DNA of 64,000 bases from Streptacidiphilus sp. 4-A2 (GTDB lineage: Bacteria > Actinomycetota > Actinomycetes > Streptomycetales > Streptomycetaceae). Position 1 is the first letter of the stretch. Each line of letters starts with the position of its first letter. Both the position numbers and the translations under genes were made by a program. Of this stretch, positions 39,350-50,842 are shown one piece after another. Where the stretch lies: contig JAAFYY010000001.1 of the NCBI GenBank assembly GCA_014284505.1, forward strand, positions 5,505,845 through 5,569,844, read 5' to 3'. The notes under the pieces are model-generated. The model saw only the letters and a program-made list of their open reading frames with translations. It was not told where the DNA came from and searched no databases.

Positions 39350-40039
39350 TCAGTGCTGGTAGCCGTACACGCCGCGGGACTGGTCACGGACCAGGTGCCC
39401 CTGGTCCAGCTCGATGACGCGCTTGCGCATCTGGTCCACGATCGCCTGGTCGTGGGTGGCCATCAGCACGGTGGTGCCGGTCCGGTTGATCCGGTCCAGC
39501 AGCTTCATGATGCCGACGGAGTTCTGCGGGTCGAGGTTTCCGGTCGGCTCGTCCGCGATCAGCAGCATCGGGCGGTTCACGAAGGCGCGGGCGATGGCCA
39601 CGCGCTGCTGCTCACCACCGGAGAGCTCGCCGGGCATGCGGTCCTGCTTGCCGGCCAGACCGACCAGCTCCAGCACCTCGGGCACGACCTTGCCGATGAC
39701 CGACCGGGGCTTGCCGATGACTTCGAGCGCGAAGGCGACGTTCTGGCCGACGGTCTTGTTCGGCAGCAGCCGGAAGTCCTGGAACACCGTGCCCAACTGG
39801 CGCCGCATCTGCGGGACCTTCCAGTTCGACAGCTTGGCCAGGTCCTTGCCGAGTACATGGACGTCGCCGGTGCTGGGCCGCTCCTCGCGCAGGATCAGCC
39901 GCAGGAACGTCGACTTGCCGGAACCTGAGGAGCCGACCAGGAAGACGAACTCGCCCTTCTCGATTTCGAGCGAGACGTTGTCCAGCGCCGGGCGGTTCTG
40001 CTTGGGATAGGTCTTGGAGACGTTGTCGAATCGGATCAC
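39350..40039 (-). CDS. ftsE: Cell division ABC system ATPase FtsE
   Basis: 229 residues, intact. It has all ATPase motifs: Walker A GSSGSGKSTFLRL, Q-loop FQDFRLL, signature LSGGEQQRVAIARA, Walker B LLIADEPTGNLD and H-loop MATHDQ. First gene of ftsEX. FtsE hydrolyses ATP to gate hydrolase activation through FtsX. It is a useful contrast within this window to the degenerate ATPase at 54940, which lacks several of these motifs. Confidence 0.97.
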   Translation of the reverse strand: MIRFDNVSKTYPKQNRPALDNVSLEIEKGEFVFLVGSSGSGKSTFLRLILREERPSTGDVHVLGKDLAKLSNWKVPQMRRQLGTVFQDFRLLPNKTVGQNVAFALEVIGKPRSVIGKVVPEVLELVGLAGKQDRMPGELSGGEQQRVAIARAFVNRPMLLIADEPTGNLDPQNSVGIMKLLDRINRTGTTVLMATHDQAIVDQMRKRVIELDQGHLVRDQSRGVYGYQH

Positions 40040-40425
40040 GGCTGCATCACGGTCGGCCAGTCTAGGTGGAGGGCGGCGTGTCGGATATCCGGATGACCGG
40101 AACCTTCACAACCCTCTGCGCGGGCAGGGACGGGGCTGACGGCGAAGCCGTACCGCAGAACGCCGGACAACTCCCCCGGTTGGCCGACCTTACGCGAAGC
40201 TGCGGCCGGATCGCAGTCTCGGGTCGGGAATCGGGCGGGATTTACCGGACATACAGGAATGAATCACAACAAAGAAACCGGGTTCAGCCATGGATTCTCA
40301 GGACCACTCTGCCCGGGCGGACCTCCGCCCGACCGGAACCCGGCCGGAATCCGCCGGACGTGGCACAGTGGAGGGAACCCACCCGGCATGGTGTCTCGTT
40401 GGGCAGGTCGGAGGAGGAGATCATT
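40040..40425. other. Divergent intergenic region, ftsE / small zinc-ribbon gene
   Basis: No coding bias. The region around 40235-40275 is AT-rich (GATTTACCGGACATACAGGAATGAATC), where promoters may lie. The right end has the strong GAGGAGGAG ribosome site of the next gene. Confidence 0.4.
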
Positions 40426-40620
40426 GTGACGTTCGACCGTCTGGTGTGCGCCAACTGTGCGGGACCGGTGAGCGAGGGGCGCTGCCCCACGTGTCGCGCG
40501 AGCCGGCGGCAGATGCAGGAGCAGCAGAAGCTGTTCGGTGCGCTCTCCCCCGCTGCCCTGATCGCGCTGCTCACGGCCCTGGTCGCGTGCGCACTGATAG
40601 CCCGGCACGCCTTCGCCTGA
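40426..40620 (+). CDS. Small zinc-ribbon membrane protein
   Basis: 64 residues, intact. CANCAGPVSEGRCPTC forms a CxxC...CxxC zinc ribbon at residues ~8-23. A basic/Gln linker follows, then one membrane helix LSPAALIALLTALVACALIA. Start GTG at 40426, preceded by GAGGAGGAGATC. The order ribbon-then-helix fits a cytoplasmic sensor or assembly factor tethered to the membrane. Function unknown; it sits between ftsE and prfB as in other streptomycetes. Confidence 0.8.
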   Translation: MTFDRLVCANCAGPVSEGRCPTCRASRRQMQEQQKLFGALSPAALIALLTALVACALIARHAFA

Positions 40621-40668
40621 GGCCACGGCGGGCGACCCCGCCCGAACCCGGGACGTCAGTACCTGACG

Positions 40669-40716
40669 CGTGGGGGCGGGCTCCGGACCGATTCGGTCCC
40701 GGAGCCCGCCCCCACG
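40669..40716. terminator. Strong terminator
   Basis: An 18-bp perfect stem (CGTGGGGGCGGGCTCCGG and complement) with an inner ACCG/CGGT pairing. It separates the convergent zinc-ribbon and LAETG genes. Confidence 0.85.
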
Positions 40717-40762
40717 TGCGTATGCCCGCCTGCGGCCGCGGCAGAGGCTCAAGGCAAGAGGC

Positions 40763-41372
40763 TCAGCCGGCTCGGACGCCGGGCCGGGGGCTCACCCGGG
40801 GGCCGAAGCGGAACAGCAGACCGCCGGCGACCAGGGTCGCGCCGCCGGACAGCAGCCACGGCACGCTGCCGTCGGTACCGGTCTCAGCGAGGGCCTGCCG
40901 GGGCTGCGGCTGGACCAGCCCGCCCTGCCCGCCGCCACCGCCGGCCACCGGGGGACCGCCGAGGCGGGGGCCGAGGCGGAAGCCGAGGCAGGAGCGGTGG
41001 CCGAGGCGGTGGCCGTGGGCAGCCCGGTGCCGGGCTGGGTGGCGGATCCGGACGGCGCCGGGCTGCCGGGGGCGCTCGGGGCGGCCGGACCGGACGGGTC
41101 CGCCGGGCCCGAGGGGGCGACCGGGTCGGCCGGGGCGCTCGGCGTGCCGCTCGCGCTGTCGGAGTCCGGCGGCGTCGCGCTGCCGGTGGCCGCGCCGCTC
41201 CCGCCGTCCGGCAGCGGTTCGGCGGTCGCATTCGGGAGACCCCGGGCACCGAGACCGCCTCGGCCACCCCGGTGACCGTCAGCCCTGCTCCGGACAGCAC
41301 CAGCGCCGCCGCGGCGACTCGTACGGCCCGGGAGCGTATGCCCCCGGGCTTTCTCCGGTGTCCCTTGCGCAC
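40763..41372 (-). CDS. LAETG-type cell-wall-anchored protein, frameshift
   Basis: About 203 residues. A signal peptide (SRAVRVAAAALVLSGAG, cleavage near TGVAEA) leads into a Pro/Ala/Ser/Gly stretch with no fold. The sorting signal follows: LAETG, then the helix VPWLLSGGATLVAGGLLF and a basic tail FRFGPRVSPRPG. LAxTG is recognised by class E sortases, as in long chaplins. The middle reads in another frame (SGTPSAPADPVAPSGPADP), with breaks near 41235 and 40960. GTG at 41372 with GAGGGG. It has no adhesive domain, so it may be a wall spacer. Confidence 0.75.
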
Positions 41373-41452
41373 AACGGCCCCTCTCGGTACCAGGGTGCCC
41401 GCAGGCGCGGACACCGCGCCGTCAGCATGGTCATCCGGGCCCTGACACGTCA

Positions 41453-41488
41453 ACGGCGATCTGTCCGCTTTTGCGGGCAGATCGCCGT
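41453..41488 (-). terminator. Terminator after prfB
   Basis: ACGGCGATCTG pairs with CAGATCGCCGT, and an inner CCGC/GCGG closes on a TTTT loop. It starts 59 bp after the prfB stop. Confidence 0.75.
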
Positions 41489-41546
41489 GACCGTTCAGAA
41501 ATATACCGGGCGGCCCGGGCCGCTGCCGCGAGCCCCGGGCCGTCGG

Positions 41547-42665
<1,119 letters not shown>

Positions 42666-42674
42666 GCCACCAGC

Positions 42675-44132
42675 CTAATGGGTCCGACCGGTGTCCTTCG
42701 CCGCCTCGGCGTTCCTGCCGTCGGCTGCTCCGCTTCCGTACCTGTTTGCCCCCGCGCCACCGGAGCGGCCGGCCCGGCCGCCGAGGTCGTCGCCGCCGTC
42801 GTGGCCGACCGGGGGCGGCGGCTGCGCGCCGTCGGCCGAACCGTCCGAGGGGGTGGGGTCGGGGGTGGTCGAGCTGCTGCCCGGGTGGTGGCCGTCGCCG
42901 CTGTCCAGTGCCTCGTAGCCGCCCACCGCCCCGGCTCCGACCAGGACCGCCAGCACCGCCGCCACCAGCAGCCTGCGCCTGCGCACCGCCGGGCCGGCCG
43001 CGCCGCGGCGGCGCCCGGCGCCCTGCCCGCCGTGGGCCCCGGCACGCCCGCCCCGGGAGCCGCGGCCCGCGGCCCCGTCGTGCTCGGCCCGGGAGGCCGC
43101 CGCGAACGAGGCCAGCTCCTCGGCGCTGGGGCGGCGCAGGCTGGTGTGGGTGTCCCTGCTGGAGTCCGGCTGAGCCCCGGGCACCAGCGGTACCGCCGGT
43201 CCGTGCCGACGGGAGGCGGAGCGCGGCTCGGCCTCGTCGTCCTCCTCCGGCTGGTAGTCCAGCACCGCCGGGGGCAGGGCCGGGTGCGCCACCTCCAGGC
43301 TGGGCAGGCCCGCCAGCGACGGCAGCTGCTCGCGCAGCCGGGTGGCCAGCTCGGCGGCCCGCAGCCGCGAGGCCGGGGCCTTGGCCAGGCACTGCGCTAT
43401 CACCCGCCATAGATCCTCGGGCAGCCCCGGCAGCGGGGCCACGGCCTCGGTGACATGCCGCCGCAGCACCGCGCCGGTGTGGCCGCCGCCGAAGGGGGTG
43501 AACCCGGCCAGCAGCTCGTAGAGCACCGTGGCCAGCGCATAGATGTCGACCGCCGCCCGCGGCTCCAGGCCCTCGATGACCTCGGGGGCGAGATAGTCGG
43601 GGGTGCCGATGATCCGGGTGGCCCTGGTCCGCCGGGGGGCGTCCACCAGCCGGGCGATGCCGAAGTCGGAGAGCTTGGCCCGGGGCGCGCCGCCGGGGCC
43701 GGGCGAGGAGGCCTGGTCCAGCAGGATGTTCTCGGGCTTCACGTCCCGGTGGACGATCCCGGCCGCGTGTGCGGCGGCCAGGCCCTCGGCGACGTCGGCG
43801 ACGATGGAGACGGCCGCCTGCGGGGCCAGCGGGCCCTCACGGTCCAGCCGCGAGCGCAGGTCCGCGCCATGGACCAGCTCCATCACCAGCGCCAGATCGT
43901 CGCCGTCCACCACCAGGTCGTGGACGCCGACCACACGCGGGTGGTCGAGGCTGGTCAGCGCGGTGCGCTCCTGCACGAAGCGCCCCACCAGGACCTGGTC
44001 GGAGGCCAGGTCCTCGCGCAGCAGCTTGATGGCCACCGGCCCCTCGGGGCCCTCGCCCAGCCATACCGTGCCCGCCGAGCCACGGCCGATCACCTGGTGC
44101 GCGGTGTAGCGGCTACCGATCTTGCGTGCCAA
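42675..44132 (-). CDS. pkaB: Ser/Thr protein kinase PkaB
   Basis: 485 residues. Kinase domain, residues ~8-265: Gly-loop VIGRGSAGTVW, Lys in VAIKLLRED, HRDVKPENIL, DFGIARL, and GTPDYLAPEVIEGLEP. A juxtamembrane disordered region follows, then one helix RRRLLVAAVLAVLVGAGAVG at ~410-430, and a Pro/Gly extracytoplasmic tail with no PASTA repeats. TTG at 44132 follows GGAGCAGCC and puts ARKIGSRYTAH at the N-terminus; an ATG 132 bp upstream has no ribosome site. Tail reading frame is intact. Confidence 0.9.
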   Translation of the reverse strand: MARKIGSRYTAHQVIGRGSAGTVWLGEGPEGPVAIKLLREDLASDQVLVGRFVQERTALTSLDHPRVVGVHDLVVDGDDLALVMELVHGADLRSRLDREGPLAPQAAVSIVADVAEGLAAAHAAGIVHRDVKPENILLDQASSPGPGGAPRAKLSDFGIARLVDAPRRTRATRIIGTPDYLAPEVIEGLEPRAAVDIYALATVLYELLAGFTPFGGGHTGAVLRRHVTEAVAPLPGLPEDLWRVIAQCLAKAPASRLRAAELATRLREQLPSLAGLPSLEVAHPALPPAVLDYQPEEDDEAEPRSASRRHGPAVPLVPGAQPDSSRDTHTSLRRPSAEELASFAAASRAEHDGAAGRGSRGGRAGAHGGQGAGRRRGAAGPAVRRRRLLVAAVLAVLVGAGAVGGYEALDSGDGHHPGSSSTTPDPTPSDGSADGAQPPPPVGHDGGDDLGGRAGRSGGAGANRYGSGAADGRNAEAAKDTGRTH

Positions 44133-44282
44133 GGCTGCTCCGTGCGCGGATGAGGGGGGTCTGGCAGGCTGCCCGCCGTCTGTCTGCGACCAAAGTACGC
44201 GGCCCGGGGCCACTTGGGTGAACCAGGTGCGGTTACTTGGCGACAGAAGTCGACAAAGCGTCAATCCCGGCGCCGGGCAGGG

Positions 44283-46209
44283 TCAGTTGCCCACCGACGG
44301 CAATCCGGGGACGAGGGCAGCTTGGGGACCTCGTTCTTGATCTTGTCGGCGGTCCCGGTGATCGAGTCCCACTCGTGCGCGACCTGGTGCCACCAGCCCT
44401 CGACGTTGTGGATCCAGTGCTGCACCGGGGTGAAGTACCAGATCACCGCGATGATCACGGCCAGGATCAGCAGGCTGCGCAGGCAGCCGCCGCCGGGGAT
44501 GCGCATCCGCCGACGGCGCGGAGCGCGCGGCTCACGCCTCGGCGCGGCTCGGGCTCCGGCTCGCGCTCCTGCTCGCGCTCGCGCGGGGCGCGGCCCGGCG
44601 CGGGCGCTCCGGCTCCGGGTCGGGCTCGGGCTGGTACGGCCGGGGCTGGTACGGATCGGGCCGGTACGCCTCGCGCCCGTACTCGTCCCGCGGGTACTGC
44701 TCGCGCCCGTACTCGTCGCGCCCGTACTGCTCCGGCGGGTAACGCCCGGGGGTACGGTCCTCGGGCAGGTAGCCCTGCCGGCGGTCGCGCTGGGGTTGCG
44801 GCTGGTAGGCCGGGGCGCCACCTGCGGCCGGAACGACGGCTCCGGCTGCTGCTCCAGCTGCTCCGGGTAGCCGATCCGGGTCTGCTCGTTCCGGTTCCGC
44901 GCGGCCCGCAGCTGGCTCTGCCACGGGTGCCCCTCCGGCGGCTCCGGCTGGGCCCCGTCCTGCGGCTGGGACTGCGGCTGGGACTGCTGCTGCGACCACT
45001 GGTCCGGCCACTGCATGCCGGGCTGCATCACGGTCGGCTGCATCGCCGGGGACTGCTGGGCCTGCGGCTGGATCCGGGTCGGGTCCGCCGAGCCCGGCGG
45101 CAGCAGCTGGGTGGGATCGGCCGCGCCGAAGTGGTCGGCCTGCGCCGTGGGCACCACCTGCGTGCCCGGATGTGTGCCCGTCGACGTACCCGGCTGCCCG
45201 CCCGACGGCGGCAGCAACTGGGTCGCCGCCGCCGCGCCCGCCGCCATCGTGGGCGCGGCCGAGTCGTAGCGCGGGGCGTCCGGCAGGGTCGCGGCGCGCG
45301 GGTCCACGGCCGGGGTCAGCAGCTCGCCCACGGCCAGGGCGGCGTCGATGGCGGCAGGCGAGGCATGCACGCCGATCCCCGCCGCGACCGTGCGCAGCGC
45401 GTTGCCCAGGGACACCGCCGTCGGCCGCCGGGCCGGGTCCTTCTCCAGGCAGCGGGAGATCACCGTCCACAGCGGCTCGGGCAGGTTCCGGGGGCGCTCG
45501 GGCTCCTGCAACAGGTGCGCCTGCAGGATCTGCAGCGGCCCGTCGCCGTGGAACGGCGGCCGCCGGTGACCAGCTCGTACAGCATGATCCCGGCGCCGTA
45601 GACGTCCACCGCCGCGGTCTGCTCGCGGCCCTCGGCGGACTCCGGGGCGACATACGCCGGGGTGCCGACGAACTCGTGGGTGCGGGTTATCCCGGGCGAG
45701 TCGGCCAACCGGGCGATGCCGAAGTCGGTGAGCAGCGGATGCATCTGCTCGCCGCCCTGGGCGTCCGACCGGGTCTCCAGCAGCACGTTGGCCGGCTTGA
45801 GGTCGCGGTGCACGACGCCGTCGGCATGGCTGGCCGCGAGCGCGTCCGCGACCTGCGCCATCAGCAGCGCCCCGGCGACCGGGCTGAACGGGCCCTGCGC
45901 GGTCAGGCAGCGGTGCAGGTCGGGGCCGTCGACCAGGTCCATGACCAGGGCCAGCACCTCGCCCTCGACCACCAGGTCGCGGACCCGGACGATATTGGGG
46001 TGGACCAGGCGCAGCAGCACCGAGCGCTCGCGCAGGAAGCGCATCACGATGTCGGGGTCGGTCGCCAGCTCCTCCTTGAGGACCTTGATGGCGACGAGCT
46101 GCTCCCCGGCCGCACCGGATTCGTCCCGCACCCGGGCGCGCCAGACAGTCCCGGTGGCGCCGCGCCCGAGCGGCTCCTCCAGCAGGTACTTACTGCCAAC
46201 CGGACGCAC
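44283..46209 (-). CDS. pkaA: Ser/Thr protein kinase PkaA, frameshifts
   Basis: About 642 residues. Kinase domain: PLGRGATGTVWRARV, VAIKVLKEELA, HRDLKPANVLL, DFGIARLADSPG, TPAYVAPESAEGRE. A long Gln/Pro linker has LLPPSGGQ and QSQPQSQPQ. Then a Tyr-periodic stretch (YGRDEYGREQYPRDEYGREA, then YRPDPYQPRPYQPEP), an Arg cluster RRRRMRIPGGG, one membrane helix SLLILAVIIAVIWYFTPV, and a short outer tail. Breaks lie near 45560, 44830, 44530 and 44305. GTG at 46209 behind GAGGAG; end chosen at SVGN-stop (44283). Confidence 0.87.
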
Positions 46210-46577
46210 CCGTGGGCTCCTCGTCGTGCCTTGCGCCGTTGGGTACCGGTCCCCCGGCCCCGCTCCAGCTGTCTGCGTGTTCGGCAACTCTAATCGCGTT
46301 CGACCGGTACGGCTTCCGCACAGCCGCGCACGGCCGCCGCGGCCCGGCGACCGTCCCCGGCCCGCTCGCCATGCCTATACCCGGTGGACGCGGTGCCCCG
46401 GGCAGAAGTTCCCAAGATCACTGCATCGGGTGCCGTGGGCGTGTTGTCGGTGGCGGATGGGAGGATGCAGTCAGCACCGTTGCGCCCACCTCGCGTACGG
46501 GGGTGATGCGTTGCGCCTGGGCGCGGGTGGGCGGCACCAGGGTCCGGGAATTGGCTGGGCGGAAGGGGCGGACCACC
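46210..46577. other. Divergent promoter region, pkaA / FHA-FtsK gene
   Basis: 368 bp with no coding bias. An AT-richer patch CAACTCTAATCGCGTTCGACC lies near 46285. No clean -10/-35 pair can be assigned. The right end holds GGAAGGGG, the ribosome site of the FHA/FtsK gene. Confidence 0.4.
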
Positions 46578-49409
46578 ATGCAGATCCGGCTGAGCGTATG
46601 CGGCCCGCAGGAGGCGCGGCGCCGTACCCCGCGCATGGCCGGGCGTCGGCCGGGCACGTCTCCGCGCAAGCCGTGGACGTGCTGGTGACCGCCCCGGCCG
46701 GGACGGCCCTGGGCGCGGTCGCGGGCGCCCTGGCCGGGGCCGTGGGCTCGCGCGGGGCGCGCGGACCGGGCGCGCGGCCACCCATGTCCATCTCTTCATC
46801 GGCGACCAGCGGCTGGACGAGCGCGCGGTGCTCGGCCATCCGCCGCTGGTGGACGGGGCCCTGCTGCGGCTGGACGAACCCGATCCGGACCATGTGCCGA
46901 TCCCGCTCGCGGACTCCCCCGCCGAGCTGCGGGTGGTCGGCGGCCCCGACGCCGGGGGCATCCATCTGCTGCGGGGCGGGCTGATCCGGGTCGGCCGCTC
47001 GTCCACGGCCGACGTGCCGGTGGACGACCCCGACGTCTCCCGGTTCCACCTGGTGCTCGATGTCAGCGCCGACGGCCGGGTCACCGTCGCCGACAGCGGC
47101 TCACCAACGGCACCACCCTGGACGGCCGCCCGGTCGGCGCCGAGCCCCGGCTGGTCCCGCCGGGGGCGCTGATCGGCCTCGGCGAAACCGTCCTGCGGAT
47201 CGCGCCGGGCCACTTCGACCGCACCGACCTGATTCCGGACGGCCAGGGCCAGGTGCAGCTGGTGCCGCGCCCGGCGGCCCCGGTCCCCGGCCCCGCGGCC
47301 GCACCGCCGCCGGGACCGGCGCGGGCAGCCCGCCGGAGCCCCCGCGCGCCCGCTGGCCTCCCGCGCCCGGGGACTGCTCACCCTGCGCGGCCGGGTCCCG
47401 CGTCCCGCCGCCGCGGCCGAGCCGCCGCTGCCGGCCGGCGACAGCACGATCACCCCGGCCACCGGCGTACGCCTCCCGGCGCTCACCCCTCCGTGCGCTC
47501 CACCCGCTGGCCGGATCCGGCGGAGCTGCTGCTCACCGCCCTCGGCCCGGGCCCGCGGCTGTGGGAGCGCGGGCTGGACCACCCGGACAGCCTGGCCCTG
47601 CGGCTGGGCACCAGCAACCGGCTCGCCGCCCCGGTGGTGCTGGACCTGCGCTCGGTCGGCAGCCTCGGGCTGACCGGCCCGCGGCACCGGCTCACCGGCC
47701 TCGCCCGCGCCCTGCTCGCCCAGCTCGCGGTGCTGCACGGCCCCAGCGTGCTGGAGCTGGTGCTGGTCTCGGCCGACCCCGGCCGCCCGGCCGAGGAGCG
47801 CGGCGCCGACTGGTCCTGGCTCTACTGGCTGCCGCAGCTGCGGCCCGGACGCGGCCAGCCCTGCCGACTGCTGACCGGCCTGGACCCGGAGCAGGCCCAG
47901 GCCCGGCTCGCCGAGCTGCGCCAGCCCGGGCAGCGCGCGGGCGCCACCGTGCTGCTGGTGGACGGCGACCCGGGCAGCGCCGCCGGGCGCGAGCAGCTGG
48001 CCCGGGTCCTGGCCGAGGGCCCGGCCGCCGGGGTGCACATCATCTGCCTGGCCGAGCACCCGGACCTGCTGCCGCGCGGCTGCGGCGCGACCGCCGCCGT
48101 CACCGGCGAGGTCGGCACCCTGCTGACGCTGGAGCGCCCGGCCGCACCGGCCCACCCCTCCGCCCCCGGCGGCAAACCCGCGCACCCGCGCGGAGCTGAT
48201 CGAGGGCATCGCCCTGGACGCCGTCTCCTCGGCCTGGGCCGAGGGCCTGGGCCGGGCGCTGGCGCCGCTCCGCGAGGCCGACAGCAACCACCGCACCGGC
48301 CGCGGCGCGCTGCCGGACGCACCCAGGCTGCTCGACCTGCTCGGCCTGGACGTGGTCACCCCGAACCAGATCTCCAGCCGCTGGACCGACCTCCAGGTCG
48401 CCTCCGGCGCGCTGCCGACCGCCCTGGTCGGCGCGGACCGCGACGGCGCCTGCGGCTTCGACCTGACCGACCACCTGCTGATCGGCGGGGCCCCCGGCTC
48501 CGGCCGCACCGAACTGCTGCGCACCCCTGCTCGCCTCACTGTCCGTCGCCGAGCGGCCGGACCGGCTGGGGGTGCTGCTGATCGAGTGCCGCCCGCCGCA
48601 GGACCATGCCCGCGGCTGCGCCCCTGTCTGGAACTTCCCCAGGTCACCGCCCATGTCGACGGCTCGGACGAGCTCCGGCTGCTGCACGCGGCGCAGGCGC
48701 TGACCTCCGAGCTGGAACGCCGCGAACTACTGCTCCAGGGCCGCTCCTTCGCCTCCTGGCACGCCGAGCGCGCGCTCGCCAGGATCGCGCCCCCACGCCG
48801 CGCCCCCGATGACTTCCAGCGCGACGACTACCCCGGCAGCAGCCCGGCAGCGGCCGGATCGCGGTGGACACCGCGCCGCCCTCACGGCTGCTGGTGGTCG
48901 TGGACGACCACGACGAGCTGCTGCTCCCCGGCCGCGAACGCGCGGCCCTCGCCGCCGCGCTGGACGCGGTGGCGGTCCGCGGGCCGCGGCTGGGCGTCCA
49001 TCTGGCGGTGACCACCGCGCATCCGGACCGCAGCACCGGCAGCGAGCTGGACGAGGCCGCGCAGCTGCGGGTCGCGCTGCGGGTCGACGACCCGCGGCTG
49101 TCCTCGCTGCTGATCCATGTCGAGGACGCGGCCACGGTCACCGAGGAGCATCCGGGGCGCGGCTTTGTCCGCTACGCCGACGGGCGGGTCACCGGCTTCC
49201 AGGGAGCGCGGGTCAGCGGGCGCATTCCGCGCACGGCCACACTGCGTCCCACGGTGGCCCCGCTGGACTGGGCCGCCATGGGCGACCCCCCGGCCCGGCG
49301 GCCGGTGCGCGAGCTCGGCAACGGGCCGACCGACCTGGCCCTGCTGGCCAGCGCCCTGCAACGGGCGGCCGAGACCCTGGACGCGCCGCCCCCGCCCGCC
49401 CTGCTGTAG
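46578..49409 (+). CDS. FHA-domain FtsK/SpoIIIE (EssC-like) ATPase, frameshifts
   Basis: About 944 residues. N-terminus MQIRLSVCGPQ then AVDVLVTAPAGTALGAVAGA, as in EssC/YukB N-domains. An FHA domain follows: GLIRVGRSSTADVPVDDPDV then SRFHLVLDV and LTNGTTLDGRPVG. Two FtsK-like parts come after; the second has IGGAPGSGRTELLRT (Walker A with Arg for Lys) and LLVVVDDHDELL. The GxxxxGKT Lys is thus replaced, and a canonical ATPase role is doubtful. Shifts occur near 46620, 46800, 47100, 47250-47480, 48180, 48520 and 48850. It is divergent from the pkaA-pkaB kinases, whose phospho-sites an FHA domain could bind. Confidence 0.78.
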
Positions 49410-49450
49410 CCCCGCCGGGTCCCGCCCCGGCGTCCGCCCGCGCCGCCGGC

Positions 49451-49480
49451 CTCTGCCTCTGCCTCTGCCTCTGCCTCTGC
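49451..49480. repeat. Hexanucleotide repeat CTCTGC, five copies
   Basis: Five exact CTCTGC units directly downstream of the FHA/FtsK stop, followed by a degenerate copy. Part of the 196-bp gap between convergent genes. Confidence 0.85.
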
Positions 49481-49553
49481 CTCGCCTTCGTTCCGGCACG
49501 GGTCAGGGCCGGGCCGGCCAGTCAGCGCTGGGCCGGGCCGGCCGGTCGGGCCC

Positions 49554-49615
49554 GGTCAGCGCCGGCCCGGGTCAGGCTGGTCAGCGCCGGCCCGGGTCGG
49601 CCCGGTCAGCGCTCG
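49554..49615. repeat. 25-bp tandem repeat, two and a half copies, covering the ROK stop codon
   Basis: Units at 49554-49578 and 49579-49603 share GGTCAGCGCCGGCCCGGGTC; a partial unit from 49604 contains the ROK gene stop (TGA at 49606-49608). A related copy lies at 49520. Confidence 0.8.
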
Positions 49616-50801
49616 TGGGTGATCAGGGCCGGGCCCGCGGTCTGGCTGAGGACCAGGGCGACCGCGCCCAGGGCGCAGGCCTGGGGGCCGAGCGCGGCGG
49701 CGGTGACCTCGGTGCCGCCCGGCCCGGTCCCGCCGGGAGTGTCCGGATCCGCCGCGGCGACCGCCTCCCGCAGCGGGCCGAGCACCAGCTCGCCCCGCCG
49801 CCAGCGCGCCGCCGACGATCACGCACTCCGGGTTCAGCAGACCGCAGAGCATCCCGGCGACCCGTCCGGCCATCGTCCCGGCCTCGGCCAGGGCCCGCTG
49901 GCAGCCGCGGTCGCCCTGCCAGGCCATGGTGATGATGTTCCGCAGGGTCACCCGGTCGCCGTAGCCGTGCTCCAGGCCGCGCATCACCGCGGGCAGCCCG
50001 ACATAGGACTCCAGGCAGCCGCGGCGGCCGCAGCGGCAGAGCTGGCCGCCCGGGTCCATCACCAGGTGGCTGATCTCCCCCGCCGTCCCGCGGTCCGCGG
50101 ACCAGCTGCCCATTGCTGATGAAGGCCGCGCTCACCCCGGCGTGCAGCTTGAGGTAGACCAGGTCCTGATGGTCGCGGCCGGCCCCCCACTGGCGTTCGG
50201 CCAGGGCCCCGAGGTTGGCGTCGTTGTCCACCAGCACCGGCATCCGTAATCGCTCGCCGAGCTCCAGCGCGACCGGTACCCCCGACCAGGGTGAGTAGCG
50301 CCGGGCGACCGGCAGTCCGGTGTGGCGGTCCACGGTGCACGGGAGGCTGACTCCGACCCCGAGGATCCGCGAGCGCCGGGTGCCGATCTCGGCCATGGCC
50401 GCCTGCACCAGCTCCGCGGCGGCATGCAGCCCCTGGTGCGGCTCGTAGCGCGGCGGCAGCTCCGCCGACCTGGCTATCCGTACCTCGTGCGCGACATCGG
50501 CGATGATCACGTGCACATGCCGGTGGCCGAAATCCACCCCGATGACCTCGCCGGTGGCCGGGTTGAGCATGACCGCCGCCGCCGGACGCCCGGCCCGGCC
50601 GCCGACCGGGGGCAGTTTGGTGCCGAGCTCCATCACGATGTCGTCCGCCACCAGCTCGCTGATCAGGCCGGAAATGGTGGAGCGCGACAGTCCGGTGGCC
50701 CGGGCGATATCGGCCCGGCTGAGTGTTCCGCGTTCGCGCAGCAGCCGGACCACGATCTGCCTGGTGCGCTCGGATCGGGAGTCCCGGGGAAGCGTGGCCA
50801 T
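49606..50801 (-). CDS. ROK-family transcriptional regulator, two frameshifts
   Basis: About 398 residues. A winged helix (SERTRQIVVRLLRERGTLSR, ADIARATGLSRSTISGLISE) precedes a ROK sugar-kinase-like domain: EVIGVDFGHRHVHVIIADVA, VSLPCTVDRHTG, MPVLVDNDANLGALAER, GEISHLVMDPGGQLCRCG and the zinc-binding CRCGRRGCLESYVG. ROK repressors respond to sugars. Frame breaks lie near 50095 and 49800. It is divergent from a sugar ABC operon, which it very probably controls. Start at 50801; ribosome site weak. Confidence 0.92.
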
Positions 50802-50842
50802 GCACGAAAGAATCGAGCCGGTCGCGCTATTAGTCAAGCACC

